DNA of 64,000 nucleotides from JAJEFO01 sp022819605 (GTDB lineage Bacteria; Pseudomonadota; Alphaproteobacteria; Rhodobacterales; Rhodobacteraceae): the NCBI GenBank assembly GCA_965221545.1, contig OZ244901.1:2976001-3040000 (forward strand), written 5' to 3'. This document shows, in pieces, positions 1 to 8,332 of this stretch (positions are counted from its first letter, which is position 1; every line of letters starts with the position of its first letter). A program made the translations under genes and the position numbers. The notes below the pieces were generated by a model, which made no database searches, was not told the origin of the DNA, and saw only the letters and a program-made list of their open reading frames with translations.

Positions 1-594
1 TGCAGGTCCGGGGAACCATGCGGCCTTGACCATGTCGCTGCCGGCTGGGTGCAGTTTGGCCAGATACTCGCCCGCCTTTGCGCCCATCTCGCCGAAGGAG
101 ACCAGCGACTTGGCTGATAGCTGATCCGATGACATGCCATTGATCACGTCGATCACAGGGATTCCTCTTTCCCGAATCCCGCCGACAAGATTGTTCAGAC
201 CGTCAAAGGAAATCGCACCGATAATCACCGCATCGGCTCCAGCCGATACGCAATCCTCGATTTGGGAAATCTGGGTGTTGAGCTCGGTATACCCGCCAGC
301 CTCGACTACGGTGGCCGATACGCCCAGACGTCGCGCCTCATCGACCACGCCAAAATCGACGCCCAGCCAGTAGGCATCCTTCATGTGCGGGAAGGAAATG
401 CAGAGGTCCCATTTCTGACTGACTGCTTCCAGCGGCACGTAATCCAGACTGGTGCGCGGGCTCGACATGTCGAACGGCGGGTCCCAGACCTCGACCGAAT
501 AGGGATACCAGGTTTCGGCCTGGGCCGTGGTGCCGATCACCAACGCCAATGCCAACGCGGACGATCCTGACAATAGTGCACTTGACGTTCTCAT
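1..594 (-). CDS. TorT-like periplasmic substrate-binding protein, partial (C-terminus outside window)
   Basis: The reverse-strand frame opens with ATG at 594, preceded by a strong GGGAGGAAG ribosome binding site, and stays open to base 1, so 198 codons are visible and the C-terminus is missing. The first 25 or so residues form a signal peptide ending in an Ala-Gln-Ala-type site. The mature start WYPYSVEVWDPPFD and the later KWDLCISFPHMKDAYWLGVDFG and VVEAGGYTELNTQISQIEDC resemble TorT and related type 1 periplasmic binding proteins of the ribose-binding fold. TorT senses trimethylamine N-oxide with TorS, but many alphaproteobacterial relatives feed sugar ABC transporters, so the ligand is unknown. 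It diverges from a LysR gene, which may control it. Confidence 0.85.
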   Translation of the reverse strand, partial: MRTSSALLSGSSALALALVIGTTAQAETWYPYSVEVWDPPFDMSSPRTSLDYVPLEAVSQKWDLCISFPHMKDAYWLGVDFGVVDEARRLGVSATVVEAGGYTELNTQISQIEDCVSAGADAVIIGAISFDGLNNLVGGIRERGIPVIDVINGMSSDQLSAKSLVSFGEMGAKAGEYLAKLHPAGSDMVKAAWFPGPA

Positions 595-898
595 TTCTTC
601 CTCCCAGGGACAGATTTCAGACTTGAACCGCCACGAGAGCGGCCTGTCAGCAGTGTAAATTCGCTCTATATCATTGTAAAATACGAATTATATGTTATAA
701 TATTCAATTTAATTTATATTATGGTGTCAGGCAGTGACGGCTGGAATTTGACCGCAACAGTTTGCAGAAATTGATCTATCATTCTGTTATTATGTAAATT
801 TCTGGATGACTGCCGAAGTCATGCGGCTTGCAATCGACGAAGACCGAACCTATGCTTCATTGCAGAAAATAGAAATTTCAGATCTAAGGTATCAAATT
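595..898. promoter_or_regulatory. AT-rich divergent regulatory region with inverted repeat
   Basis: This gap lies between the divergent TorT-like and LysR genes. Bases about 660-795 are strikingly AT-rich for this GC-rich sequence. A perfect 7-bp inverted repeat, ATAATAT at 697-703 and ATATTAT at 716-722 with 12 bases between, sits at its centre. LysR proteins bind interrupted AT-rich dyads, so this is a plausible binding site serving both genes. That assignment is inference. Confidence 0.5.
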
Positions 899-1804
899 AT
901 GAAACAACCCTCCCTGAGGCAGATCCGCTATTTCACCGCCGCCGCAAATGCCGGACAGGTTTCGCGTGCCGCCAAGGGACTCAATGTCTCTCAATCTGCA
1001 CTGACCACGGCGATAAAACAGCTCGAAGAGACCATCGGGACGCCACTGTTTGTCCGACACGGCGGCGGCGTTTCCCTCACCTATGAAGGCAGCATCTTCC
1101 TTGACCATGCCCGCCGCATCATGGCGGCGGTGGACGAAGCGGTTCAGGCTCCGCGCAGAAAGAGGGATGACATTCAAGGACTGCTTCGGCTGGCACTGAC
1201 TTATACCGTGGCGGGATATTACATTCCGCCCTTTCTCGAGAGGTTCCAGCGTTCCTTTCCCAGTGTCAGCCTGCAGTTGACCGAAGCACCGCGGGATGCA
1301 ATCGAGGACGGTTTGGTTTCGGGCGTATTCGATTTGGCCGTGATGTTGACCTCGAACATCATCGATCAAGAGGGCCTGAAATTCGAGACCCTGATGCAAT
1401 CGCGCCGGCGTCTCTGGCTTCCGACGCTGCATCCGTTCCTGACACAAAGCACAATTACCCTGGCCGATGTTTCGCAAGAACCCTACATCATGCTGACTGT
1501 GGACGAGGCCAGCAACACGGCCCAGCGTTACTGGAACAAGACGGCCTACCGACCAAATACCATCTTTCGCACTTCGTCAGTGGAGGCGGTCAGGTCAATG
1601 GTGGCGGGCGGCATGGGAGTAACGATTCTGTCGGACATGGTCTATCGTCAATGGTCGCTGGACGGTCGAAGAGTCGAGGTGACGTCATTGGCAGACAATG
1701 TGCCAACCATGGATGTCGGAATGGCTTGGGCCGCCAACGTCGAATTGAATAGCGCAGCAGCAGCGTTTCGAGAATTCATGCATCTCGGAGACGTATCGCA
1801 CTGA
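899..1804 (+). CDS. LysR-family transcriptional regulator
   Basis: A 301-residue protein with an N-terminal winged helix-turn-helix (about residues 4-62; RQIRYFTAAANAGQVSRAA and SQSALTTAIKQLE are typical) and a LysR substrate-binding domain from about residue 90 to the end. The frame extends upstream to 806, but I prefer ATG 899 because MKQPSLRQIRYF is the normal LysR beginning and gives the usual family length. It is divergent from the TorT-like binding protein gene, the classic LysR arrangement, so it probably controls that gene and itself. The effector is unknown. Confidence 0.88.
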   Translation: MKQPSLRQIRYFTAAANAGQVSRAAKGLNVSQSALTTAIKQLEETIGTPLFVRHGGGVSLTYEGSIFLDHARRIMAAVDEAVQAPRRKRDDIQGLLRLALTYTVAGYYIPPFLERFQRSFPSVSLQLTEAPRDAIEDGLVSGVFDLAVMLTSNIIDQEGLKFETLMQSRRRLWLPTLHPFLTQSTITLADVSQEPYIMLTVDEASNTAQRYWNKTAYRPNTIFRTSSVEAVRSMVAGGMGVTILSDMVYRQWSLDGRRVEVTSLADNVPTMDVGMAWAANVELNSAAAAFREFMHLGDVSH

Positions 1805-2003
1805 CTTCATTTCAATCGCATCCCCAACTCCATGTCCGAATCGCACCACCTGCCACGTTCCTTCGCTTCGAGGGCAGCCCTGAGCGAAAGACGACCGCAA
1901 ATTGATCTCCATCGCCATAAAGTCCGGAAACGGGACCAAGGTCTCCGCCACACCCTCAATGAAATCCACAAATTCACCTCGACGCCGGCTCGGGGGCCAA
2001 ATA

Positions 2004-2067
2004 CCTAGGCTGAGCTGGTCAAGCGCGCCCGGCGCCCTAGGCTGAGCTGGTCAAGCGCGCCCGGCGC
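2004..2067. repeat. 32-bp perfect tandem duplication at the 3' end of the DUF2306 gene
   Basis: Bases 2004-2035 are repeated exactly at 2036-2067. The second copy contains the last codons (RLTSSA) and the TAG stop of the minus-strand DUF2306 gene; the first copy lies just beyond the stop. The period of 32 is not a multiple of three, so the copy outside the gene is out of frame and leaves the protein unchanged. It looks like a recent slippage duplication. Confidence 0.9.
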
Positions 2068-2537
2068 GAGACTGCATAGAGCCACCACGCACAACCCAGC
2101 CCTGCGACCGCCAGAACCAAGACGAATCCGGCCACCGGGGTCTCGGGAAACAGAATGCGGCTCATGAGCCGCCCAGGGGATAGCGTGAACGCCCCGGTGA
2201 GCATCAACGCCAGCATGTAGATCGCCTGCATGCGATAACGATGCGCCGCGATCTTGCCGGCGCGTGCCTCGCGGACCCCCAGCCACAGCTGCCACAGCGT
2301 CAAGAGACTCAGCAGATGGATCGGACTGAACGGACCCACCACGCGGATGCTGTGGATGAACAGCCCGCTTGCCGCAAGCGCGGCCATGGAGAGAACCCAG
2401 GCATAGCCCGCACGCCTATGCCAACGATCGCGGCTGCGCCGCGCAAGCGCTATCGGTCCCAGCACGATAGCCAACACAGCGGCCATGACATGCAGCTGGA
2501 TCATCGGCCCTGCTGTCAAAAAGGGTTGAATGGTCAT
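2037..2537 (-). CDS. DUF2306-family integral membrane protein
   Basis: A 166-residue hydrophobic protein with about four to five membrane segments. Conserved-looking histidines sit at membrane edges (QLHVMAAV, RWHRRAGYAWV, FIHSIRVV, SPIHLLSLLTLW, IAAHRYRMQ), a pattern typical of the DUF2306 family. GGAGGATTGGC just before ATG 2537 is a good ribosome binding site. The function of DUF2306 is not established. The gene is divergently paired with a membrane LytTR regulator across 92 bp, suggesting they are co-regulated or act together. The stop codon lies within a 32-bp tandem duplication. Confidence 0.75.
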   Translation of the reverse strand: MTIQPFLTAGPMIQLHVMAAVLAIVLGPIALARRSRDRWHRRAGYAWVLSMAALAASGLFIHSIRVVGPFSPIHLLSLLTLWQLWLGVREARAGKIAAHRYRMQAIYMLALMLTGAFTLSPGRLMSRILFPETPVAGFVLVLAVAGLGCAWWLYAVSRRARLTSSA

Positions 2538-2629
2538 GCCAATCCTCCAGATTCGCCCGTCGGTGACTTGTTCAAGACGGCAGATTGCGCCACATCCAAG
2601 ACTGAGTTCGTAAGTGACAGGACCAGTTC

Positions 2630-3403
2630 GTGGCCGACGGCTTTGCGCAATTCACGCTTCGCAAACTGCGTGCGCACCTGAGCGACTACCGCGTGCAAGT
2701 CGTGGTGCTGGGTGTCGGGCTGATGCTGGGCATTTCCGGACCGTTCGAGACGGGCGAGGTGATGCGGTTCCTGCCCCGGATTGCCTATTGGGTCTGCATA
2801 GTGGCCTCGACCTACGTGATCGGCAGCATCATAACGTTGTCACTTCGGCCACGCCTGAGGCACCACCCGCTTTGGTTTCGCGCCAGCCTGATCGGGTTGG
2901 CATTGGGCTGCGGGATCAACCTCTTCGTGCAGACCGTCAATACCCTCATCTGGCCGATCATGGTGGGCGAACAGCTCGAAGGCATGGCCGTGCTCGCACT
3001 CAGCATACTGGTGCTGTGTCTGGTCATCTCGACCGTGTTCGAACTTGTCGGCCATGAAGATCGGGCCGGCATCAAGAACACCTTGCCGCCCCTGCTTGAC
3101 CGTCTGCCGCCTGGAAAGCGCGGCGCTCTCATCGCGCTGTCGGTCGAAGATCATTACACCCGCGTACATACCACCAAGGGCGAAGAGTTGCTTCTGCTTC
3201 GCCTCAGCGACGCGATACGCGAAACCTCGCCAGTGGACGGTTTGCAAGTGCATCGCTCGCACTGGGTGGCGAGTGGCCAGGTGACCGGCTCTCGCCGCGA
3301 CGGCGACCGTACGTTCCTGATCCTTCGGGACGGGAAGGAGATTCCGGTCAGCCGCGCAAACGTCCCTGCCGCCCGTGAGGCCGGGATGTTGCCGCGAAAT
3401 TGA
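2630..3403 (+). CDS. membrane-anchored LytTR DNA-binding regulator
   Basis: A 257-residue protein with about four transmembrane segments in residues 20-145 and a C-terminal LytTR domain from about residue 150 (LIALSVEDHYTRVHTTKGEELLLLRLSDAI, then VHRSHWVA and FLILRDGKEIPVSRANV). LytTR domains bind DNA directly, so this resembles a one-component sensor in which the membrane part controls the DNA-binding part. An in-frame TGA at 2615 limits the start; GTG 2630 is the first usable codon. It is divergent from the DUF2306 membrane protein, its likely target or partner. The signal sensed is unknown. Confidence 0.82.
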   Translation: MADGFAQFTLRKLRAHLSDYRVQVVVLGVGLMLGISGPFETGEVMRFLPRIAYWVCIVASTYVIGSIITLSLRPRLRHHPLWFRASLIGLALGCGINLFVQTVNTLIWPIMVGEQLEGMAVLALSILVLCLVISTVFELVGHEDRAGIKNTLPPLLDRLPPGKRGALIALSVEDHYTRVHTTKGEELLLLRLSDAIRETSPVDGLQVHRSHWVASGQVTGSRRDGDRTFLILRDGKEIPVSRANVPAAREAGMLPRN

Positions 3404-3438
3404 CCAGGATGCAGCAGATCGCCTCCCGGGTGCCGCAT

Positions 3439-3690
3439 TCACGAGATTTCAATCCCTCCGTTGCTGCCAACAACTTGGATCCATGACCGCAATTGCGCAG
3501 GCAGCGTCACATCAATTTCAGCCACGTTCACGTCCAGCCCGGCGGTCTTCTCCCACGCCTTCTCATGGTGCTCCTCGCCTTGCTCGCACAAATGCTCGGT
3601 TGCAACTTTCAGGGCAAACTTCAGCGCCGCTCCCTGTCCAATGCCACTGGACCCCGTGATCACCTCCACCTTGCCGACGAATTCTCACAT
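3439..3690 (-). pseudogene. short-chain dehydrogenase/reductase remnant (N-terminal part)
   Basis: On the minus strand, ATG at 3690 follows a GGGAGA ribosome binding site and is immediately followed by TGA. The frame then reads EFVGKVEVITGSSGIGQGAALKFA, the Rossmann nucleotide-binding start of an SDR. It continues to VNVAEIDVTLPAQLRSWIQ and GSNGGIEI and stops near 3439, about 80 residues into a family whose members have about 250. The early stop and missing catalytic Ser-Tyr-Lys part mark it as decayed. The second codon TGA could derive from CGA by one base change. Confidence 0.75.
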
Positions 3691-3714
3691 GCCCACTCTC
3701 CCATTCCTTCGCGA

Positions 3715-4569
3715 CTACCCAGTCTTCTCGGAATCAGGTGCCCGCATCCTATATGCACGCGCAGCGTTTCCGCCGAGGATCGCGCTCGTCTCACCTTCGG
3801 TAAGTCCGGAAAGGAGTTCGCCGGTCACTTCCACCCAGCGTCCGTAGGAACTCGCCAATGTGCAGACCGGCCAGTCGCTGCCCCAGATTAGTCGGTCCGG
3901 TCCGAACGTGTCCAAAAGATGATCCACGTACGGGCGCAAGTCATCGACGGTCCAGTCCGCGTGCGCTTCGGTCACAAGACCGGAGAGCTTGCAAAATGCC
4001 GAAGTTTCGGACGCGAGTGCCGCCATGTCCTGGTCCCAGCCATCCATGATCCTGTCTCGAATTATCGGCTTCGAGCCGTGATCAATGACAGTTCGCATAT
4101 TCGGGTGGCGCAACAAGAGCGCTCGCAGCGCCGGCAGATGCCGCGGCAGGGTCAGGGCGTCGAACGTGAGGTCGGCAGCAATCAGGGCACCAAACGCAGT
4201 GACGAGCCCTTCGCCCAGCATCCAGGCGTCGTCAGCGATGTCCTGGATCATCGGGCGCAAGCCCACCAAGGCTGATTGCTTGGAGAGACGAGCAATGTCT
4301 TCAGGCGCGCTAGGGTCCTCGAAATCCACCCAACCGACGACGCCCCTGATGAAGGGTTCCTCGGACGCAAGACCAAGCATGAATTCCGTTTCCGCAACCG
4401 TCGGCGCGGCCTGAACGAGAATCGTGCCTTCAATGCCAGCCGCAGCCAGCAGAGGCTTCAGATCAGCCGGCAGAAAATCGCGGTAGATCGGCTCCTTGTC
4501 CGGCGTCAGCCATCCGTAGTCCCCCCGTTTCAAGGACCAGAAATGGTGATGCGCGTCGATACGGGCCAT
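3715..4569 (-). CDS. amidohydrolase-2 family lactonase-like protein (L-fuconolactonase family)
   Basis: A 284-residue metal-dependent hydrolase of the L-fuconolactonase / sugar lactonase group. Visible family signatures are IDAHHHFW at the start (metal-binding HxH), the TILVQAAPT strand, GVVGWVDF, GLRPMIQD, TVIDHGSKP, FCKLSGLVTEA and GPDRLIWGSDWPV near the C-terminus (metal-binding Asp). ATG 4569 lies four bases after the stop of the upstream PfkB kinase gene, so the two form one operon; a TTG at 4584 is a weaker start. Opening a sugar-acid lactone is the expected reaction and fits the neighbouring kinase and dehydrogenases. The exact sugar is not visible. Confidence 0.82.
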   Translation of the reverse strand: MARIDAHHHFWSLKRGDYGWLTPDKEPIYRDFLPADLKPLLAAAGIEGTILVQAAPTVAETEFMLGLASEEPFIRGVVGWVDFEDPSAPEDIARLSKQSALVGLRPMIQDIADDAWMLGEGLVTAFGALIAADLTFDALTLPRHLPALRALLLRHPNMRTVIDHGSKPIIRDRIMDGWDQDMAALASETSAFCKLSGLVTEAHADWTVDDLRPYVDHLLDTFGPDRLIWGSDWPVCTLASSYGRWVEVTGELLSGLTEGETSAILGGNAARAYRMRAPDSEKTG

Positions 4570-4573
4570 CCGA

Positions 4574-5506
4574 TCATTCTCCAAGGAATTTCAGCACGGC
4601 ATTCAAGCTCGGTGGATCGCACCCGGTTTCCATGCAGCTCAAGGCGGCTGCAGCCGTGCCGAAGGCAAGCACATATTCGACTGAAGCCCGATCCAGCCGG
4701 TCAAGCGCCTCAACTTCCAGTAGCCCGGCGCGGGACAAGGCCGCAAGCACGCCGGCATGGAAGGTGTCGCCCGCGCCGATGCTGTCCTGTACTTCTATCG
4801 GGTGCGCCGCGACGTCCACCCGACCTCCGGCCCACCAAGCCGATGCTCCCTCGGCTCCTCGGGACACGATCACCAGGCGCGTCAGACCGTCAAGCAACCC
4901 ATCCACCACTTCCTCCTCACATGCTGACGGATGAAGAAAGGCGAGATCCTCATCCGACAGGCGGATGACGTGGCTGGCCGTCGAGACCCGGTCAATGCGC
5001 CTGCGATAGGCTTCCTTGTCCGGCACCAGGCTCGGACGGCAATTCGGATCCAGGGACACGACCACGCGAGATGATGCCTGCTCGGCCAAATCCACGTATG
5101 CGCTTGCAGGAGGGTTGGCGAATAGCGGGAGGGATCCGAAGTGCAATGCTTCGGCCGCAGGCAGCGGATCCTTCAAGCCGGTCCAGAGGCGACCTGCCGA
5201 AGCACTGTCATAAAACGCATAGCGCGCCTCGCCATTCGCCAGACTTACGAAGGCCAGAGTGCTGTCATCGTCGCTTCGGCTGACGTTGGCGGTTCCGATG
5301 CTTTCGCGGACCATGTGGTCGTGAAGCATGTCACCGAACAGGTCGGTGGAGAGTGCGCCTATGAAAGAGACTTCCTGCTTCAGCCGCGCCAAAGCCGTCG
5401 CCGCATTCAACACGGCGCCGCCGGGCCTCGGCACGAATGCGATCAGGCCATTCGCCTGCTCCACTGGCACAAAGTCAATCAATGCGTCGCCGCCGCAAAG
5501 GATCAA
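4574..5506 (-). CDS. PfkB-family sugar kinase (fructokinase-like)
   Basis: A PfkB carbohydrate kinase of about 310 residues. It starts ILCGGDALIDFVPVE, continues with PGGAVLNAATALARL and GALSTDLFGDML in the sugar-binding part, and carries the C-terminal anion-hole and catalytic motif DSIGAGDTFHAG at about residues 241-252, where the second Asp is the expected base. I chose TTG 5506 because GGGGGA lies eight bases upstream and it gives the usual family beginning; an upstream TTG at 5554 would add 16 unlike-family residues. It is the first gene of an operon with the lactonase-like gene and is divergent from the E1 dehydrogenase gene. Fructose or a keto-deoxy sugar acid are possible substrates. 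Confidence 0.8.
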   Translation of the reverse strand: MILCGGDALIDFVPVEQANGLIAFVPRPGGAVLNAATALARLKQEVSFIGALSTDLFGDMLHDHMVRESIGTANVSRSDDDSTLAFVSLANGEARYAFYDSASAGRLWTGLKDPLPAAEALHFGSLPLFANPPASAYVDLAEQASSRVVVSLDPNCRPSLVPDKEAYRRRIDRVSTASHVIRLSDEDLAFLHPSACEEEVVDGLLDGLTRLVIVSRGAEGASAWWAGGRVDVAAHPIEVQDSIGAGDTFHAGVLAALSRAGLLEVEALDRLDRASVEYVLAFGTAAAALSCMETGCDPPSLNAVLKFLGE

Positions 5507-5627
5507 AGGACATCCCCCTGTTGAGCCAATCCCATAGTGAAGCTGTTCCCCCAAAGGTCAATCTGCCTCTTGCTTCAATGTTGCCCAAGCGATTAGGTCT
5601 TTCGAGTCACTCGGAAAGGCATGACCT

Positions 5628-8081
5628 TTGCCCAAGTCCATTCACATTGATCCGGCCGCGACCAGGAGCTCGACCGAACTCGCGTCGCAACGAATCCCGG
5701 TTCATGCATACGCACATCCCTTAGCAGAAGAACTTCGGGCACGCGGTGCCGACGCCCTGGTTTTGGCGTTGCGTCACATGATGGTCATTCGAGCCTTTGA
5801 GAGCGGTGTTGCCAGCCTCAAGTCGACGGGCAGCTACGGCGATCTGACCTTTGCCTACAAGGGCCCTGCCCATCTCTCGATCGGGCAAGAAGCGGCAGCG
5901 GTCGGCGCGGCCATGGCGCTGACACCTGAAGATCACATATTCGGGTCACACCGCTCGCACGGGGAATTCCTGGCCAAGGGACTTTCGGCAATCGAAAGAC
6001 TGGGCGACAACACGCTCACCGCGATCATGGAAGCCCACGGCGAAGGCGCCCTGCTCCGTGCCGTGGAGACGCACCTTCCGGACGAGTCCGGACGCGGCCT
6101 CGCGGAGAACTTTCTGCTCATGGGGCTTCTTGCCGAGATGTTCACGCGCGAAATCGGCTTCAATGGCGGATTGGGCGGCAGCATGCATGCGTTCTTCACG
6201 CCGTTCGGCGCGTATCCGAACAACGCCATCGTGGGGGCGTCGGCAGGCATCGCTACCGGAGCGGCGCTCTGGATGAAGACCGAAGGACGCGACAGCATCG
6301 CGGTCTCGATGGTCGGCGACGGGGCCACGGGCTGCGGCCCGGTCTGGGAAGCCCTGAACTTTGCCGGCATGGCGCAATTCGAACGGCTCTGGGACAATCC
6401 CGGCTTCCTTCCGGTTCTCTTCTTCTTCACCAACAACTTCTATGCCATGGGCGGACAGACGAGCGGCGAAACAATGTCTTGGGACCGGCTTGCACGGATC
6501 GGCGCCGGGCTGCGCGAAGACGCCTGTCACGCGGAGACGGTCGACGGCACGAACCCGCTTGCGGTTGCCGATGCCGTTCAGCGCAAGCGCCAGTTGCTGC
6601 TTGACGGCAAGGGACCCGCCATTCTCGACGTGGAATGCTACCGGTTTTCCGGGCACTCGACGACGGACGTCAATGCCTATCGCACCAAGGACGAAATCGC
6701 GGCCTGGGGCGATGTAGACCCGATCAGGACTTATCGCGACTCCCTGGTTGCGGAAGGCGTTCTCGACGCGGCAACGGCGGACGCGATCCAGTCGGAAGTG
6801 GATGCACGAATGAATGCGGTATACATGGCCGCGGCTGACCTGGAGATTGCCCGGCCCGCCGGTCTTGGCAACGACGGAGCCGGCATCGGTCGCAAGGTGT
6901 TTGCAGGCAGCGAGACGCCACCGGACGGGCAAGCACCTGAACCATTGACCGATCCGGCGAAGGTGGCCCGCATCCGACAGAACGCCCGCAAATCTCGCGG
7001 CGGGAGGGACGCCGATGGCGAGCTTCTCTCGCCGTTGAAGGCAATCACCCTTCGCGACGGCCTTTTCGAGGCAATCCTGCACGCGACGATTACCGATCCC
7101 CGAGTCATCATCTACGGCGAGGAATGCCGGGAATGGGGCGGCGCGTTCGGCGTCTATCGATGCCTGTCCGACCTCTTCCCGCACGACCGCGTCTTCAATG
7201 CGCCGATTTCCGAAGCCGCCATCGTGGCGACGGCCATTGGCGCCGCGATGGAAGGTGGTCGCCCCGTGGTAGAACTCATGTATGCCGATTTCATCGGGCG
7301 AGCGGGAGACGAACTGTTCAACCAGCTCGCGAAGTGGCAGGCCATGTCGAACGGATTGCTGAAGGTCCCGGTCGTAGTCAGGTGCTCGGTCGGCTCGAAA
7401 TACGGCGCACAGCATTCCCAGGACTGGTCAGGGCTGGCGGCGCATGTTCCGGGTCTCAAGATCGTCTACCCCGCCACGCCCCGCGATGCGAAAGGACTAA
7501 TGGCGTCGGCTCTGGCGTCTGACGATCCCGTGATCGTCTTCGAAAGCCAGCGTCTCTATGACCAGGTCGAACTCTTCCAAGACGAAGTGCCGGAAGGGAG
7601 CTTCAAGATCTCCATCGGTGCACCGGACATCAAGCGAGTCGGCAGCGATGTCACCGTGCTGACCATCGGGCCGACACTTTACCCCGCGCTCAATGCAGCG
7701 GACTCGCTTGCGCGACGCGGCATTACGCTCGAGATCATCGACGCCCGGTCGCTCGTCCCGTTTGATTACGGCCCGGTATTGGACTCCGTGACGAAGACCG
7801 GACGGCTGCTGCTGGTTTCCGAAGCGTGCGAACGGGGCAGCTTTGCGATGACGCTGGCTTCCAATGTCACTCGCTTCGCCTTCGACGCGCTCAAGGCTCC
7901 ACCTCGTGTGCTCGGAGGTCCGAACTGGATCGTCCCGGGAGCAGATCTGGAACACGGCTACTTTCCGCAGCCCTTCGACATCGAGGACGCGGTTCTGACG
8001 GACCTGATGGGGGACACCGGGCACGTCCGGAAAGGCAGCCGGGCATGGGACGATCTGGCTCTTGCCAGGTCGGGGCTATAG
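5628..8081 (+). CDS. fused E1 alpha-beta thiamine-diphosphate 2-oxoacid/acetoin-type dehydrogenase
   Basis: An 817-residue fusion of the two E1 subunits of a 2-oxoacid dehydrogenase complex. The alpha part (to about residue 400) has the thiamine diphosphate motif GDGATG at residue 230 ending in FFTNNFY, and YRFSGHSTTDVNAYR near the region equivalent to the phosphorylation loops. The beta part (from about residue 470) has IYGEECREWGGAFGVYRCL, FNAPISEAAIVATAIGAAMEG and VVVRCSVGSKYGAQHSQDW. E1 decarboxylates a 2-oxo compound and reductively acylates a lipoyl group. The start is a TTG preceded by GGAAAGG. It is followed at once by a lipoyl protein and an alpha/beta hydrolase, suggesting an acetoin-type complex. 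Substrate is not determined. Confidence 0.88.
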   Translation: MPKSIHIDPAATRSSTELASQRIPVHAYAHPLAEELRARGADALVLALRHMMVIRAFESGVASLKSTGSYGDLTFAYKGPAHLSIGQEAAAVGAAMALTPEDHIFGSHRSHGEFLAKGLSAIERLGDNTLTAIMEAHGEGALLRAVETHLPDESGRGLAENFLLMGLLAEMFTREIGFNGGLGGSMHAFFTPFGAYPNNAIVGASAGIATGAALWMKTEGRDSIAVSMVGDGATGCGPVWEALNFAGMAQFERLWDNPGFLPVLFFFTNNFYAMGGQTSGETMSWDRLARIGAGLREDACHAETVDGTNPLAVADAVQRKRQLLLDGKGPAILDVECYRFSGHSTTDVNAYRTKDEIAAWGDVDPIRTYRDSLVAEGVLDAATADAIQSEVDARMNAVYMAAADLEIARPAGLGNDGAGIGRKVFAGSETPPDGQAPEPLTDPAKVARIRQNARKSRGGRDADGELLSPLKAITLRDGLFEAILHATITDPRVIIYGEECREWGGAFGVYRCLSDLFPHDRVFNAPISEAAIVATAIGAAMEGGRPVVELMYADFIGRAGDELFNQLAKWQAMSNGLLKVPVVVRCSVGSKYGAQHSQDWSGLAAHVPGLKIVYPATPRDAKGLMASALASDDPVIVFESQRLYDQVELFQDEVPEGSFKISIGAPDIKRVGSDVTVLTIGPTLYPALNAADSLARRGITLEIIDARSLVPFDYGPVLDSVTKTGRLLLVSEACERGSFAMTLASNVTRFAFDALKAPPRVLGGPNWIVPGADLEHGYFPQPFDIEDAVLTDLMGDTGHVRKGSRAWDDLALARSGL

Positions 8082-8092
8082 GAGATTGCGGA

Positions 8093-8332
8093 ATGGCGCG
8101 CATAGAACTCAGGATGCCGGAACTTGGCAACGAAATCACCGAGGCACAAATTGACGCCCTTCTCAAAGGCACGGGCGACAAGGTTTCGGAGGGCGAGGAA
8201 ATCGTGACCATCACGACACCCAAGGTCACGATGGACCTGGAAGCTCCTGCGACGGGTACCGTTCTCGAAGTGCTTGTCGAAGAGGATGAAATCGTGGCTG
8301 TTGGCACTGTCCTCGCCGTCATCGAGACCTGA
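8093..8332 (+). CDS. stand-alone lipoyl-domain carrier protein
   Basis: A 79-residue protein consisting only of one biotinyl/lipoyl attachment domain: IELRMPELGNEITEAQIDALLKG, then ITTPKVTMDLEAPATG with the expected lipoylated Lys44. Ordinarily this domain is the N-terminus of a 350-450 residue E2 acyltransferase; here no catalytic E2 core follows. The gene lies 11 bases after the fused E1 gene, and its TGA overlaps the ATG of the following alpha/beta hydrolase gene, so all three are translated together. Its role would be to accept the acyl group formed by E1 and shuttle it to the next enzyme. Confidence 0.88.
   Translation: MARIELRMPELGNEITEAQIDALLKGTGDKVSEGEEIVTITTPKVTMDLEAPATGTVLEVLVEEDEIVAVGTVLAVIET

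Noticed and set aside
1685..2003. minus-strand frame reading DFIEGVAETLVPFPDFMAMEI near the LysR end
   Set aside because: It partly overlaps the LysR gene, has no start signal and no recognisable family; a gene remnant is possible but not supported.
5946..7415. 489-codon open frame on the minus strand
   Set aside because: It is antisense to the fused E1 dehydrogenase gene, whose protein is unmistakable.
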